DNA of 28,410 nt from CAZZBK01 sp964652155 (GTDB taxonomy: Bacteria > Planctomycetota > Planctomycetia > Pirellulales > PNKZ01). The position numbers and the translations under genes were made by a program. Below, one piece after another: positions 15,859-23,541 of the stretch. Below the pieces are notes generated by a model. The model worked only from the letters and a program-made list of their open reading frames with translations. It ran no database searches and was not told where the DNA came from. The stretch lies in the NCBI GenBank assembly GCA_964652155.1, contig CAZZBK010000078.1:1-28410 (forward strand), given 5' to 3'. Each line of letters begins with the position of its first letter. Position 1 is the stretch's first letter.

Positions 15859-16968
15859 TCATCCCTCCGCGCGCAGCTTCCGCAGCGCCGCAATGCCACG
15901 GTCGATCGTCTCGTCGCTGGCGGCATAGCTGATGCGGAAATGCGTGTCGTGATGGCTAAAAATCTTGCCGGGAATAATGAGCAATTGATGCCGCTCGATC
16001 GCCTGCTGAACGAATGACGAGCCGGTCCCCCAAGGGGCTTTCGGGAATACGTAGAACGCGCCACCGGGCTTCGCCACCTCGTAGCCCGCGTCTCGCAAGC
16101 CGCCGACGATCTTGTCGCGCTTGGCGCGATACGTGTCGATGTAGGGCTGCATGTCGACATCCATTGCCGCAGCCGCCGCAAACTGCAACGGATGCGGAGC
16201 ACACACAAACGTGTACTGTTGCAGCTTGGTCATCGCCTGAATCACTTCGCTCGGCCCATGAGCAAAGCCAAGTCGCCAGCCGGTCATGCCATACGACTTG
16301 CTAAAGCCGTCGATGACGAGTGTCTGATCGTTGAACTTGGCAGGGGAGACGAACGGTGCGTCGAAGCAGAACGTGCGATAGATCTCGTCGCTGACCAAGG
16401 CCAAGTTGTGTTCGCGGGCCAACTCGGCGAGAGAGCGCACCTCGGCCTCGCTCGCCACGACCCCCGTCGGGTTGCTGGGGCTGTTGAACAAAATGACCCG
16501 CGTGCGGGGCGTGATCGCGGCGCGGACTTTGTCCAGGTCGATGCGGAAGTCGGGGTACGTGTCGATCACTTTCATCGTACCGCCGGCCAACTGCACGAGC
16601 GATTGGTACATCACGAACCACGGGTCGAACACGATCACTTCGTCGCCGGGGTTCACGAGCGCCAACATGGCCAGCACCAGTCCGCCGCTCGTGCCGCTGG
16701 TGACGAACAACTGCCGATCGGTGTGTTGATAATCGCCGTCGATGCGGGCTTGCAATTTTTCGCGCAGCAGCGGCGCGCCTTGCGTCACTGAGTAGCCGTT
16801 CTTGTGCGAGCGGATCGCCTCGACCGCCGCGTGCTGCACGCTCTCGGGCACGTCGAAGTCGGGCTGCCCGATCGAGAGATTGATCGGGTTGCTCAGCTTG
16901 GCCGCGAGGTCAAACACCTTGCGGATACCCGAGCTGTCGAAAAAGGACATGCGATCGGCGAGTTTCAT
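15859..16968 (-). CDS. Class I/II PLP-dependent aminotransferase
   Basis: 369 aa, cytoplasmic, fold-type I. Evidence: INLSIGQPDFDVPESV, YSVTQGAPLLREKL, VTSGTSGGLVLAMLALVNPGDEV, VILFNSPSNPTGVV, LVSDEIYRTFCFD and the PLP lysine Lys224 in GFSKSYGMTGWRLGF. The final Arg of FRISYAAS is the likely carboxylate-binding residue. The overall pattern fits the aspartate/aromatic/alanine aminotransferase subgroup (AspC- or PatA-like); the exact amino acid substrate cannot be assigned. ATG at 16968 gives the usual family N-terminus; no Shine-Dalgarno is visible. It lies 91 bases downstream of a DapA-family gene in the same direction and may be co-transcribed. Confidence 0.93.
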   Translation of the reverse strand: MKLADRMSFFDSSGIRKVFDLAAKLSNPINLSIGQPDFDVPESVQHAAVEAIRSHKNGYSVTQGAPLLREKLQARIDGDYQHTDRQLFVTSGTSGGLVLAMLALVNPGDEVIVFDPWFVMYQSLVQLAGGTMKVIDTYPDFRIDLDKVRAAITPRTRVILFNSPSNPTGVVASEAEVRSLAELAREHNLALVSDEIYRTFCFDAPFVSPAKFNDQTLVIDGFSKSYGMTGWRLGFAHGPSEVIQAMTKLQQYTFVCAPHPLQFAAAAAMDVDMQPYIDTYRAKRDKIVGGLRDAGYEVAKPGGAFYVFPKAPWGTGSSFVQQAIERHQLLIIPGKIFSHHDTHFRISYAASDETIDRGIAALRKLRAEG

Positions 16969-17059
16969 GGCGGCACGCGAACACGTTGCAATGGGGTGAA
17001 TGACAACGAGTGAATATATCGGCTCCACGCACGCTTGCGGAGGGATCGAACACGAATAT

Positions 17060-18028
17060 TCAGGGGAGCAGTTCGGGCGTGTGCTGCGCGCACCAAGCGA
17101 GCAGCCGCGCGACGTGTTCGCTCGTGGCCGAGCGATACGGTCGTTGGCATCGCAGGCCGACGTCGACCCCGGCCGCCACGCGTTGCACTCGATCGACGGC
17201 CGAGTCCCACAACCCTTCGCGCACCATCGGCAAGAGCAGCTCGAAGGTGTAGCGGCGGATGGCCTCTTGCAGCGGAGCGGCCTCGGCGTGGCGTCCCTGA
17301 GCGACGAGTTGATACAACTCCCTAACGCGCCGTGCATTCAAGCCGGTGATCGAGCAATAAGCGCCTCGTCCGCCGCTGAGCATCCGCGCGGTCAGGTCGT
17401 GTTCGCCGCCAAAAATGGCCAACCCCGGCGCGTGGCGCAGCATCTCACGCAACTCGTCGAGCGAGCAGCCCGTGTCCTTGGTCCCCGCGAGCGTCGGGAT
17501 CTGCTCGGCGATTTGGCCCAACAGTTCGGGCCCGACTTTGCGTTTGGCCCGCAGCGTTTGATAGAGAATGAGCGCCGTGTCGCCGGCCTCGTCGGCCGCG
17601 GCGCGCAAGAAGTCGACGATCTCGACGTCGGCCAGCTCGAGCCAGAACGGCAGCGCAAGTTGAATGCCATTGGCGCCGGCGTCGATCGCCCAGCGGATCC
17701 GTTCGCGGACGACGCGCGTGCTCAGCGCCGTGCAGCCGATCTGCACGCTGAGGCCGATCGCGTGCCCCTCGGCGCAAGCGATCGTCGCCACGCGGCGAAA
17801 GGTGTCGTCGTCTTGCGCGTAGAACTCGCCAGTCGTGCCGCCGGTGTAAATGCCTTGAATACCTGTCCCAGCGTAAGCACGTATCTCGGCCCTGAAGCGA
17901 GGCTCATCAAGCCGATCGTCGTCGGTCCAGGGCAGGATGAGCGCGGCCCAGATGCCGTGCAACGTTTCGCGATGAAGAGGGGATGGAACCACGGATCGAC
18001 ACAGAAGGAAAGCAGAATGATTACACAT
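17060..18028 (-). CDS. Dihydrodipicolinate synthase (DapA) family protein
   Basis: About 322 aa from ATG 18028. TIM-barrel class I aldolase of the DapA/NanA family, which joins or splits pyruvate and aldehydes via a Schiff base. Visible are GIYTGGTTGEFYAQ (phosphate/pyruvate-binding GGTTGE, residues 63-68), Tyr156 in ALILYQTLRAKR and the Schiff-base lysine Lys184 in LAGTKDTGCS. The 28-residue Tyr-Lys spacing equals that of E. coli DapA (133-161). The residues after the Tyr differ from the usual YNxP, so this is probably not the housekeeping DapA but a sugar-acid or hydroxyproline-type lyase. Start is uncertain: ATG at 18028 has GGGAG upstream, donated by a REP-like repeat; a GTG at 17992 gives a more normal N-terminus. 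Same strand as the aminotransferase. Confidence 0.88.
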   Translation of the reverse strand: MCNHSAFLLCRSVVPSPLHRETLHGIWAALILPWTDDDRLDEPRFRAEIRAYAGTGIQGIYTGGTTGEFYAQDDDTFRRVATIACAEGHAIGLSVQIGCTALSTRVVRERIRWAIDAGANGIQLALPFWLELADVEIVDFLRAAADEAGDTALILYQTLRAKRKVGPELLGQIAEQIPTLAGTKDTGCSLDELREMLRHAPGLAIFGGEHDLTARMLSGGRGAYCSITGLNARRVRELYQLVAQGRHAEAAPLQEAIRRYTFELLLPMVREGLWDSAVDRVQRVAAGVDVGLRCQRPYRSATSEHVARLLAWCAQHTPELLP

Positions 18029-18033
18029 GCCGA

Positions 18034-18091
18034 CTCCCAAGCCGGCGGCTCTGCCGCCGATAAAACGGTGACAAAGTCGCCGGCTTGGGAG
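18034..18091. repeat. REP-like palindrome
   Basis: A perfect 14-bp inverted repeat (CTCCCAAGCCGGCG at 18034-18047 with its complement at 18078-18091) surrounds 30 bases. The left half also contains a second small hairpin, GGCGG/CCGCC (18044-18058). It lies between phoU and the DapA-family gene. It could attenuate transcription or be a dispersed repeat. Confidence 0.8.
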
Positions 18092-18099
18092 GGAATCAG

Positions 18100-18759
18100 C
18101 TACGCGCCGGCGCGGTGTCGGACGATGTCCCCTTCAACCATGTAGATCACTTCTTCGGCGATGTGCGTGGCCATGTCGGAGAGCCGTTCGATATGTCGCG
18201 CGACGCTCGACACTTTCATCAGCACGTCGGTGTCCTGCGGCGAAAGCGTGATCTGCGCGCGCACGGTGTCTTCGATCTGGTCGCGAATATGATCCACCTC
18301 GTCGTCGCTCATCAGTACTTGGCGAGCCAAGCCGGCGTCGGCCCGCACCAGGGCATCGAGACTGAGTTTGACCATCCGCTGCGCGGCGCGGGCCATCGGC
18401 TCGAACTCGAGGGGAATCTCGATGTGCGGCGCGCGCGAGAAGGTGAGCACCCGCTTGGCAATGTTCTTGGCCAAGTCACCGATCCGTTCCAGGTCGTTGT
18501 TGATCTTGAGCGTCGCCACGACAAAACGCAGGTCATGGGCCACCGGTTGATGCAACGCCAGGATGTTCAAACAGGATTGCTCGACCTGGACCTCCATGTC
18601 GTCGACTTCCAAGTCGGCCTCGATCACCTCTTGGGCCAACTGTGTGTCGCGCGTGGCCAGAGCCCGAATCGCCTTGGCGACAGCTTCTTCCACCAGCGAG
18701 CCGACGTACACGACCGACTGCTTGAGTTCATGGAGTCGACGATGAAGGTGTTCGGCCAT
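18100..18759 (-). CDS. phoU: Phosphate signalling protein PhoU
   Basis: 219 aa, the standard length. Two PhoU three-helix repeats are visible: residues about 8-95 (VYVGSLVEEAVAKAIRAL, DLEVDDMEVQVEQSCLNILALHQPVAHDLRFV, LERIGDLAKNIAKRV) and about 115-210 (DDEVDHIRDQIEDTV, SVARHIERLSDMATHIAEEVIYMVEGDIVRH). The E/D-rich metal-binding motifs (ExxxD in both repeats) are intact. PhoU links the PstSCAB phosphate transporter to the PhoR/PhoB sensor system and represses the Pho regulon when phosphate is plentiful. No pst or pho genes adjoin it here, so it is an orphan copy. ATG at 18759 has no good Shine-Dalgarno. A candidate promoter lies at 18837-18866. Confidence 0.95.
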   Translation of the reverse strand: MAEHLHRRLHELKQSVVYVGSLVEEAVAKAIRALATRDTQLAQEVIEADLEVDDMEVQVEQSCLNILALHQPVAHDLRFVVATLKINNDLERIGDLAKNIAKRVLTFSRAPHIEIPLEFEPMARAAQRMVKLSLDALVRADAGLARQVLMSDDEVDHIRDQIEDTVRAQITLSPQDTDVLMKVSSVARHIERLSDMATHIAEEVIYMVEGDIVRHRAGA

Positions 18760-18836
18760 GTCACCACTCGAAAGTTCAGATCAACGAGGCAAACCGCGCA
18801 AGAAACTCCGACCCAATCGTGTCCCCTGTTGCATCC

Positions 18837-18866
18837 ACTGTAATCGGCGAGGGGCAAAAGCGTAAA
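18837..18866 (-). promoter_or_regulatory. Candidate promoter of phoU
   Basis: On the minus strand, TTTACG (18861-18866), an 18-base spacer and TACAGT (18837-18842). The leader would be about 70 nt. A 10-bp palindrome GTGGGCCCAC (18885-18894) lies 18 bases upstream of the -35 box and could be an operator. No pho-box direct repeats were recognised. Confidence 0.35.
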
Positions 18867-19163
18867 CACTGAAAATGCACGGTCGTGGGCCCACACTCAA
18901 CTATAGACGCTCGGGCAAGTTGAGGCCCGTTGCGCGAATTGGTCAGTCCAGTAGTTGCGCCTCGGACGCTCCCCCTTGGTTTTTTTAATCGCACAGATTC
19001 TCTTGAATCAACTGGACGAGCGGGACGATATCACATAAGCTAGCGCCGATCATAGCCTGTCTCGTCCTTGCTGCTCCGGCCGGATCATTTCGGGTCCCAG
19101 GGGCGCGGTTTGCGATGGGCTCCTCAATGCCTGCCATCATCCTGCCTGGTTGAGCCTACTCTC
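18867..19163. other. Intergenic spacer between phoU and the second DUF1501 gene
   Basis: No gene is supported. Besides the palindrome near 18890, there is a 7-bp inverted repeat CTCAACT/AGTTGAG (18896-18902 with 18918-18924). The promoter for the plus-strand DUF1501 gene should be here, but only weak matches (for example TGGACG...TAAGCT near 19013-19041) were seen. Confidence 0.4.
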
Positions 19164-20558
19164 ATGCTTTCAGTATTTGACGCTTCGGCAAAGCTCGGTC
19201 GACGTGAATTGTTGCGGATCGGGTCGTTGGGTCTGGGTGGCTTGACGTTGGCCGACTTGCTTGCCGGACGTGCTCAAGCCGCGGCGACCAGCGCTCGCCC
19301 CGTGCACGACAAATCGGTGGTGCTGTTGTTCATGCAGGGTGGCCCCAGTCAGTTCGAGACGTTTGATCCCAAGATGACCGCCCCCAGCGGGATCCACAGT
19401 GTCACGGGTGAAATTGACACCAAGATCCCCGGCATCACGTTTGGCAGCACGTTCGAGAAGCTCGCGCAGATGAACGATCGGTTCAACATCGTTCGCTCGT
19501 TCACGACCGGCAACGCCAATCACGACATCAAGCCGGTGATGAGCAATGACACGCTCAAGGCCAGCCTGGGGGCCATCTACAATCGCATCGCCGGCACGAC
19601 CCATCCGACGAAAGGTATTCCGTCGAGCGTCCTGCTCTATCCACGATCGGTGCTCAGCGATGGCAAAGCGCCACCGCTGGGCTTTGGTAACCACGGCGAC
19701 CCTGGACAGTTGGGAGCGGCCTACGCGCCGTTTGTTCCCGGCACCGGACCGCTCAACGACAACATGAAGCTCAGCTTGCCGCGCGAGCGGATGTACGATC
19801 GCCAGACATTGCTCGCGCAGCTGGATGCGATCCGCCGCAGCGTCGACGCGGGCGGTCAACTCTCCGGCATGGATAAATTTCAGGAGCAGGCCTTTACGAC
19901 CATTCTGGGCAACGTGGCCGCGGCGTTCGACTTGTCGAAGGAAGACCCGGCCGTCGTGGCGCGTTACGATACTGGCCCGCTCGTCACCCCCGCTCAGATC
20001 AGCCGCAAGTGGAACAACTACAACAACTACGTCAACCACTCGCAGTCGCTTGGCAAGCTGATGTTGCTCGCCCGGCGGTTGTGTGAATCGGGCGTGGGGT
20101 TCGTGACAATCTCGACCGATTTTGTCTGGGACAACCATGCCGACGCCAACAACGCGGGTGTCGAAGAGGGGATGCAATACTGCGGCAAGCCGTTTGATCA
20201 TGCCGTGAGTACGTTCCTGACGGACGTCCACGAGCGCGGGCTGAGCGACAAAATCATGCTCGTTTGCTGCGGCGAAATTGGACGCACGCCTCGCGTCAAC
20301 GCCCGCGGCGGCCGCGATCACTGGGGTAGCTTGGCTCCGCTGCTCATCAGCGGCGGCGGACTCCCCACGGGCAAGGTCATCGGTCAATCGACCCGTGACG
20401 GCGGCGAGCCCTTGACCGACGCGGTCACGAATCGCCATTTGATCGGCACGATGATGAACAGCGTGTTCGACATGTCGCAGTTGCGGCTGCTGCGCAATCT
20501 GCCCAGCGATTTGCTCCGCACGCTCACCGAGCTGCCGACGATCCCCGGGTTGGGGTAA
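19164..20558 (+). CDS. DUF1501 domain-containing protein (Tat-exported)
   Basis: 464 aa. Twin-arginine signal LGRRELLRIGSLGLGGLTLADLLAG at residues 11-35. Family hallmarks: VVLLFMQGGPSQFETFDPKMTAPSGIHSVTGEI, SFTTGNANHDIKPVM, SVLLYPRSV, LARRLCESGVGFVTISTDFVWDNHADANN, CCGEIGRTPRVNARGGRDHWGSLAPLLISGGGLPTGKVIG. It is clearly a different subgroup from the DUF1501 at 12469-13854. ATG at 19164 was chosen since it places the RR motif near the start; an upstream in-frame start at 19068 adds 32 residues of no family character. No Shine-Dalgarno is visible. Expected location: periplasm, via Tat. It is monocistronic, without an adjacent DUF1549/DUF1553 partner. Its TAA ends one base before the stop codon of the convergent toxin pseudogene. 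Confidence 0.93.
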   Translation: MLSVFDASAKLGRRELLRIGSLGLGGLTLADLLAGRAQAAATSARPVHDKSVVLLFMQGGPSQFETFDPKMTAPSGIHSVTGEIDTKIPGITFGSTFEKLAQMNDRFNIVRSFTTGNANHDIKPVMSNDTLKASLGAIYNRIAGTTHPTKGIPSSVLLYPRSVLSDGKAPPLGFGNHGDPGQLGAAYAPFVPGTGPLNDNMKLSLPRERMYDRQTLLAQLDAIRRSVDAGGQLSGMDKFQEQAFTTILGNVAAAFDLSKEDPAVVARYDTGPLVTPAQISRKWNNYNNYVNHSQSLGKLMLLARRLCESGVGFVTISTDFVWDNHADANNAGVEEGMQYCGKPFDHAVSTFLTDVHERGLSDKIMLVCCGEIGRTPRVNARGGRDHWGSLAPLLISGGGLPTGKVIGQSTRDGGEPLTDAVTNRHLIGTMMNSVFDMSQLRLLRNLPSDLLRTLTELPTIPGLG

Positions 20559-20559
20559 G

Positions 20560-20893
20560 TCAGTTCAGAACCAGTGTGCCGACCGAGGTGTCGCGCTCAA
20601 AAGCCTCGATATCAGCAAGACGTGTGCGAAGTAATGCCACGATCTGTTCCGTGCGGACATTTCCGACCTGCATCTACAAGACCTTGGGGGGCGTGCCCCG
20701 CACGACGCTCATGTGATTGTAGTCTTCGTCTTTCGTAACAATTACGAAACCATTCCGAAGTGCATGCTCCCAGATTTGGTCGTCGCGGGCGCAATCCAAT
20801 CCAAGTGACAGGACGTGGGCTGAATCGGGAAACTCGTCAGATCAATGAGCCGACGAGTTTGGGTGACATGTTTTGGTCGAAGAGGAGCTTCAT
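20560..20893 (-). pseudogene. DUF5615 PIN-like toxin, inactivated by frameshift and nonsense codon
   Basis: Manual translation from ATG 20893 gives MKLLFDQNMSPKLVGSLI and then TGA (20837-20839). Reading on in the next frame from 20838 recovers DEFPDSAHVLSLGLDCARDD, QIWEHALRNGFVIVTKDEDY and NHMSVVRGTPPKVL. A TAG at 20674-20676 then stands where the family has Trp, followed by MQVGNVRTEQIVALLRTRLA and a normal end at 20560. The whole matches the DUF5615 (PIN-like, probable ribonuclease) toxin family over its full length of about 110 residues. One inserted base near 20839 and one TGG-to-TAG change explain both lesions. The ATG overlaps the DUF433 stop by four bases, so the original operon structure is intact. 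Composition is more AT-rich than in neighbours. Confidence 0.9.
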
Positions 20894-21162
20894 TCAACGG
20901 TGACCAACATGCTTCGCTCGCGTTCAGCCGCAAAAGCGAAGCACGCTTGAATGTCTTCCGTGGTGAGGCAAGGGAAATCGGCCAATATCTCTGCTGCGGT
21001 CATGCCACTGGCCAGGTAGGAGAGTACGTCGTAGACCGTAATCCGCATTCCCCGGATACAAGGCCGACCGCCGCGCTTGCCGGGTTCGATCGTAATTCGT
21101 GAACGCCAAGATGCCTGTTTAGGGCTTACGATTTCCCCGCCTGGGTTTTTAGGCCTGTGCAA
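20890..21162 (-). CDS. DUF433 domain-containing antitoxin (start codon unclear)
   Basis: Up to 90 aa. The core WRSRITIEPGKRGGRPCIRGMRITVYDVLSYLASGMTAAEILADFPCLTTEDIQACFAFAAERE is a typical DUF433 protein, a winged-helix-like antitoxin usually paired with DUF5615 toxins. No ATG or GTG precedes the core in frame. The only plausible initiator is TTG at 21162, which adds about 18 non-family residues and lies on top of the candidate promoter of the next gene. The start may have been lost, in keeping with decay of the toxin. The stop codon overlaps the toxin ATG (ATGA). Confidence 0.75.
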   Translation of the reverse strand: MHRPKNPGGEIVSPKQASWRSRITIEPGKRGGRPCIRGMRITVYDVLSYLASGMTAAEILADFPCLTTEDIQACFAFAAERERSMLVTVE

Positions 21163-21170
21163 GGTATGAT
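21142..21170 (+). promoter_or_regulatory. Candidate -10 region of the pseudouridine synthase gene
   Basis: TATGAT at 21165-21170 matches 5 of 6 consensus positions. The hexamer 17 bases upstream (TGGGTT) is a poor -35. Transcription would start near 21177, about 30 nt before the ATG at 21207. Confidence 0.35.
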
Positions 21171-21206
21171 AGGGGCTTTAGCTCCTTCTGCCGATGGTCT
21201 CGTCTC

Positions 21207-22298
21207 ATGCCTAAACCTCCGCCGCGCGGCGAACGCCGTCCGCGATCCAAAGCCAAACCTGCCTCGCGAAGTGCCGCCACCGCTGGGGCCGAAGAAGGGG
21301 CGACCGGCGAACGCTTGCAAAAGGTCCTGGCCTCTGCCGGGTTCGGCAGCCGACGCAAGTGCGAGGAACTTATCGAGCAAGGCCGCATCGACGTCGATGG
21401 CGAAATCGTCACCGCGCTCGGCACCCGCGTCGACCCCCAATCGCAAGACATCCGCGTCGATGGCCAGGCGATCAAAATCGCCAAGAAACTCTATTACCTC
21501 GTCAACAAACCCGTCGGCCACGTCTCGACCAATTACGATCCCTCGGGCCGTCCGCGAGTCATCGACCTCGTGCCGCATGGCGAGCAAGATCACCTCTACG
21601 CGGTGGGCCGGCTTGATCGCGGCAGCGAAGGCCTGATGCTGGTCACCAACGACGGCGAACTCGCCCAGCGGTTGACGCATCCGAGTCACGGCGTCGAAAA
21701 AACGTATCATGCCCTGGTGGCGGGCGAGGCGAGCAAGGAAACGGTCGAGAAGCTGATGCGCGGCGTGCATCTGGCCGAAGGGGTTGCCCGCTGCGTCGCG
21801 GTCCGGATCAAGACGCAGATCAAACAGAGCACGCTCTTGGAGATCGTGCTGGCTGAAGGGAAGAACCGCGAGATTCGCCGCATTCTGGCCAAAGTCGGCC
21901 ATAAGGTCATGAAGTTGCGCCGCGTCGCGATCGGTCCGATTCGCTTGGCCAATCTGCTGCCCGGTCATTGGCGGCTATTGAGCCGCGCTGAGTTGGAGTC
22001 GCTGCGAACCTCGACGAGTCGGTTCGACAAGCCTCGGCCGCGCAAGCGGAGTCCGATTCGCGTGTCAGAGCGTCCGCTCAGCAAACGTCCGTCGGCCAAG
22101 AGCGAACCGATCGCGGTCGTCGACCGCGAGGTGAGTGAATCGCAACTTGCGGCTGCGCATCCCGGGTCGGGTCGGCCCCGCGCCAATCAGGCCCGTACCA
22201 CGCAAGGACTGTCGGAGCGCTCGCGGCAGCGTCGCCAAGGGCGCGAGCGTCACGGCGAGCAGCAGCGTAGTCGCCGAAAACCGCCCCGCGATCGATAA
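21207..22298 (+). CDS. RsuA/RluB/RluE/RluF family rRNA pseudouridine synthase
   Basis: 363 aa. An S4 RNA-binding domain at about residues 35-80 (ERLQKVLASAGFGSRRKCEELIEQGRIDVDGEIV) is followed by the synthase domain: YYLVNKPVGHVSTNYDPSGRP, the catalytic Asp137 in VGRLDRGSEGLMLVTNDG, and GKNREIRRILAKVGHKVMKLRRVAIGP. It isomerises a specific uridine of rRNA; the domain order fits RluB (23S helix 93) best, but the target base is not certain. The catalytic part ends near residue 265. A further 95 residues are Arg/Lys/Ser/Pro-rich and probably disordered, as is the first 33-residue basic stretch; both could add RNA affinity. No Shine-Dalgarno before the ATG. Divergent from the decayed DUF433 module. 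Confidence 0.93.
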   Translation: MPKPPPRGERRPRSKAKPASRSAATAGAEEGATGERLQKVLASAGFGSRRKCEELIEQGRIDVDGEIVTALGTRVDPQSQDIRVDGQAIKIAKKLYYLVNKPVGHVSTNYDPSGRPRVIDLVPHGEQDHLYAVGRLDRGSEGLMLVTNDGELAQRLTHPSHGVEKTYHALVAGEASKETVEKLMRGVHLAEGVARCVAVRIKTQIKQSTLLEIVLAEGKNREIRRILAKVGHKVMKLRRVAIGPIRLANLLPGHWRLLSRAELESLRTSTSRFDKPRPRKRSPIRVSERPLSKRPSAKSEPIAVVDREVSESQLAAAHPGSGRPRANQARTTQGLSERSRQRRQGRERHGEQQRSRRKPPRDR

Positions 22299-22533
22299 GC
22301 ATCGAGGATCTCAAACGGTAAACGCCCTGAACAACAACGGCATGGGATTCAAAAATGGCCGCAACAAACTCAAGCAGGCGCAAAGAATCGCGTTAGCTCC
22401 ACGTCTCCGTGCGGTCGAGATGCTTCGCGCATGGTTTGCGGTTTCTGGTGTTTCTTGTGGCAATCGTTTGCCGTTGATAGAACCGATTTGTCTTCAGATT
22501 GAGTGGGACCTTGTTGAGGAGCTTCGCGAATTG

Positions 22534-23412
22534 ATGAGCGAGCAGCAACACGAGTGCGTGGCGACGTTTGCCGATCGGGCTTGGCACGGAACCGTCACGG
22601 TCGTCGAGAATGTGCAACTGGCCCGCGACACGTTTCGCCTGCGGTTTGAATGTCCGGAGTTGGCGCGCCGCGTCGTGCCCGGGCAGTTCCTAATGCTCAA
22701 GTTGGCGGCGTGCGACGACCCGCTGCTGGGGCGACCGCTCGCGCTGTACGATACGGTGCTTGATGAGCACGGCGCGCCGTGCGGCGTGGACGTCGTTTAT
22801 TTGGTGGTGGGCAAAATGACGCGGCGGCTTGTCAAGTTGCTGCCGGGACAGGCGCTAAGCGTCTGGGGACCGCTCGGTAACGGTTTCGCGGCCCGCGATC
22901 TGGACCACCTTATCATGGTGGCCGGCGGTATCGGTCAGACGCCATTTGTGGCGCTGGGACGCGAGTTTTTGGGTCTGCGCCGCTACGGTGACACCGAGCG
23001 CTCGACTGCCCGCGCCAAACGGGTGACGCTGTGTTACGGCGCGCGGTCGGCCGAGTATCTGGCCGGCGTCGACGACTTTCGCGCCATCGGCATCGAGTTG
23101 AAGATCAGCACCGACGACGGCTCGGCGGGTCAGCGGGGACTCGTCACCGCGCTGCTGGAGCAAACGCTCGCCGAGTCGACACCCCGACGGCAGATTGTGT
23201 GCTGTGGACCGGAGCGGATGCTACACGCGGTTGCCGAAGTGGCCGCGAAGGCTCAGGTGCCCTGCGACGTGTCGCTGGAAACGCCGATGGCCTGCGGCAT
23301 TGGCATCTGCTTCAGTTGCGTGACGCGCGTGAAGCAGTCGGACGGCTCGTGGGATTATCGGCGCACGTGCGTCGAGGGGCCCGTGTTCGATGCGACGCGC
23401 GTGGTGTTTTAA
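22534..23412 (+). CDS. pyrK: Dihydroorotate dehydrogenase electron transfer subunit (PyrK-like)
   Basis: 292 aa. The FAD-binding domain has GQFLMLKLAA and GRPLALYDT; the NAD-binding domain has MVAGGIGQTPFVALGREF; the C-terminal 2Fe-2S motif is C-x4-C-x2-C with a distal Cys (ACGIGICFSC...RRTC). This is the layout of PyrK, which passes electrons from dihydroorotate oxidation by PyrDB to NAD in pyrimidine synthesis. An anaerobic sulfite reductase B-type subunit is a less likely alternative. Start: ATG at 22534 with GAGGAG at 22516-22521; in-frame codons further upstream to 22135 overlap the previous gene and have no family character. pyrD is not adjacent, so the catalytic subunit must be encoded elsewhere. 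Confidence 0.87.
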   Translation: MSEQQHECVATFADRAWHGTVTVVENVQLARDTFRLRFECPELARRVVPGQFLMLKLAACDDPLLGRPLALYDTVLDEHGAPCGVDVVYLVVGKMTRRLVKLLPGQALSVWGPLGNGFAARDLDHLIMVAGGIGQTPFVALGREFLGLRRYGDTERSTARAKRVTLCYGARSAEYLAGVDDFRAIGIELKISTDDGSAGQRGLVTALLEQTLAESTPRRQIVCCGPERMLHAVAEVAAKAQVPCDVSLETPMACGIGICFSCVTRVKQSDGSWDYRRTCVEGPVFDATRVVF

Positions 23413-23468
23413 CCGCGCATCGTATTTCTAATCGCGAACGGGCGGCACGTTCAGCGGCGCGACGTTAT

Positions 23469-23488
23469 CGGGGGCCTGACGACCCCCG
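23469..23488. terminator. Weak bidirectional hairpin between pyrK and the bS21 gene
   Basis: CGGGGG (23469-23474) pairs with CCCCCG (23483-23488) across 8 bases in the 129-base convergent spacer. No T-run follows on either strand, so termination activity is uncertain. Confidence 0.35.
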
Positions 23489-23541
23489 CTCGTTGTCAAA
23501 CGAACGCCCACTCGACCGTGATCCCGCTTGCAGCGCTGGGC

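Noticed and set aside
22135..22533. Long N-terminal extension of the PyrK-like protein
   Set aside because: It overlaps the pseudouridine synthase gene in another frame and lacks PyrK similarity; ATG 22534 fits the family length.
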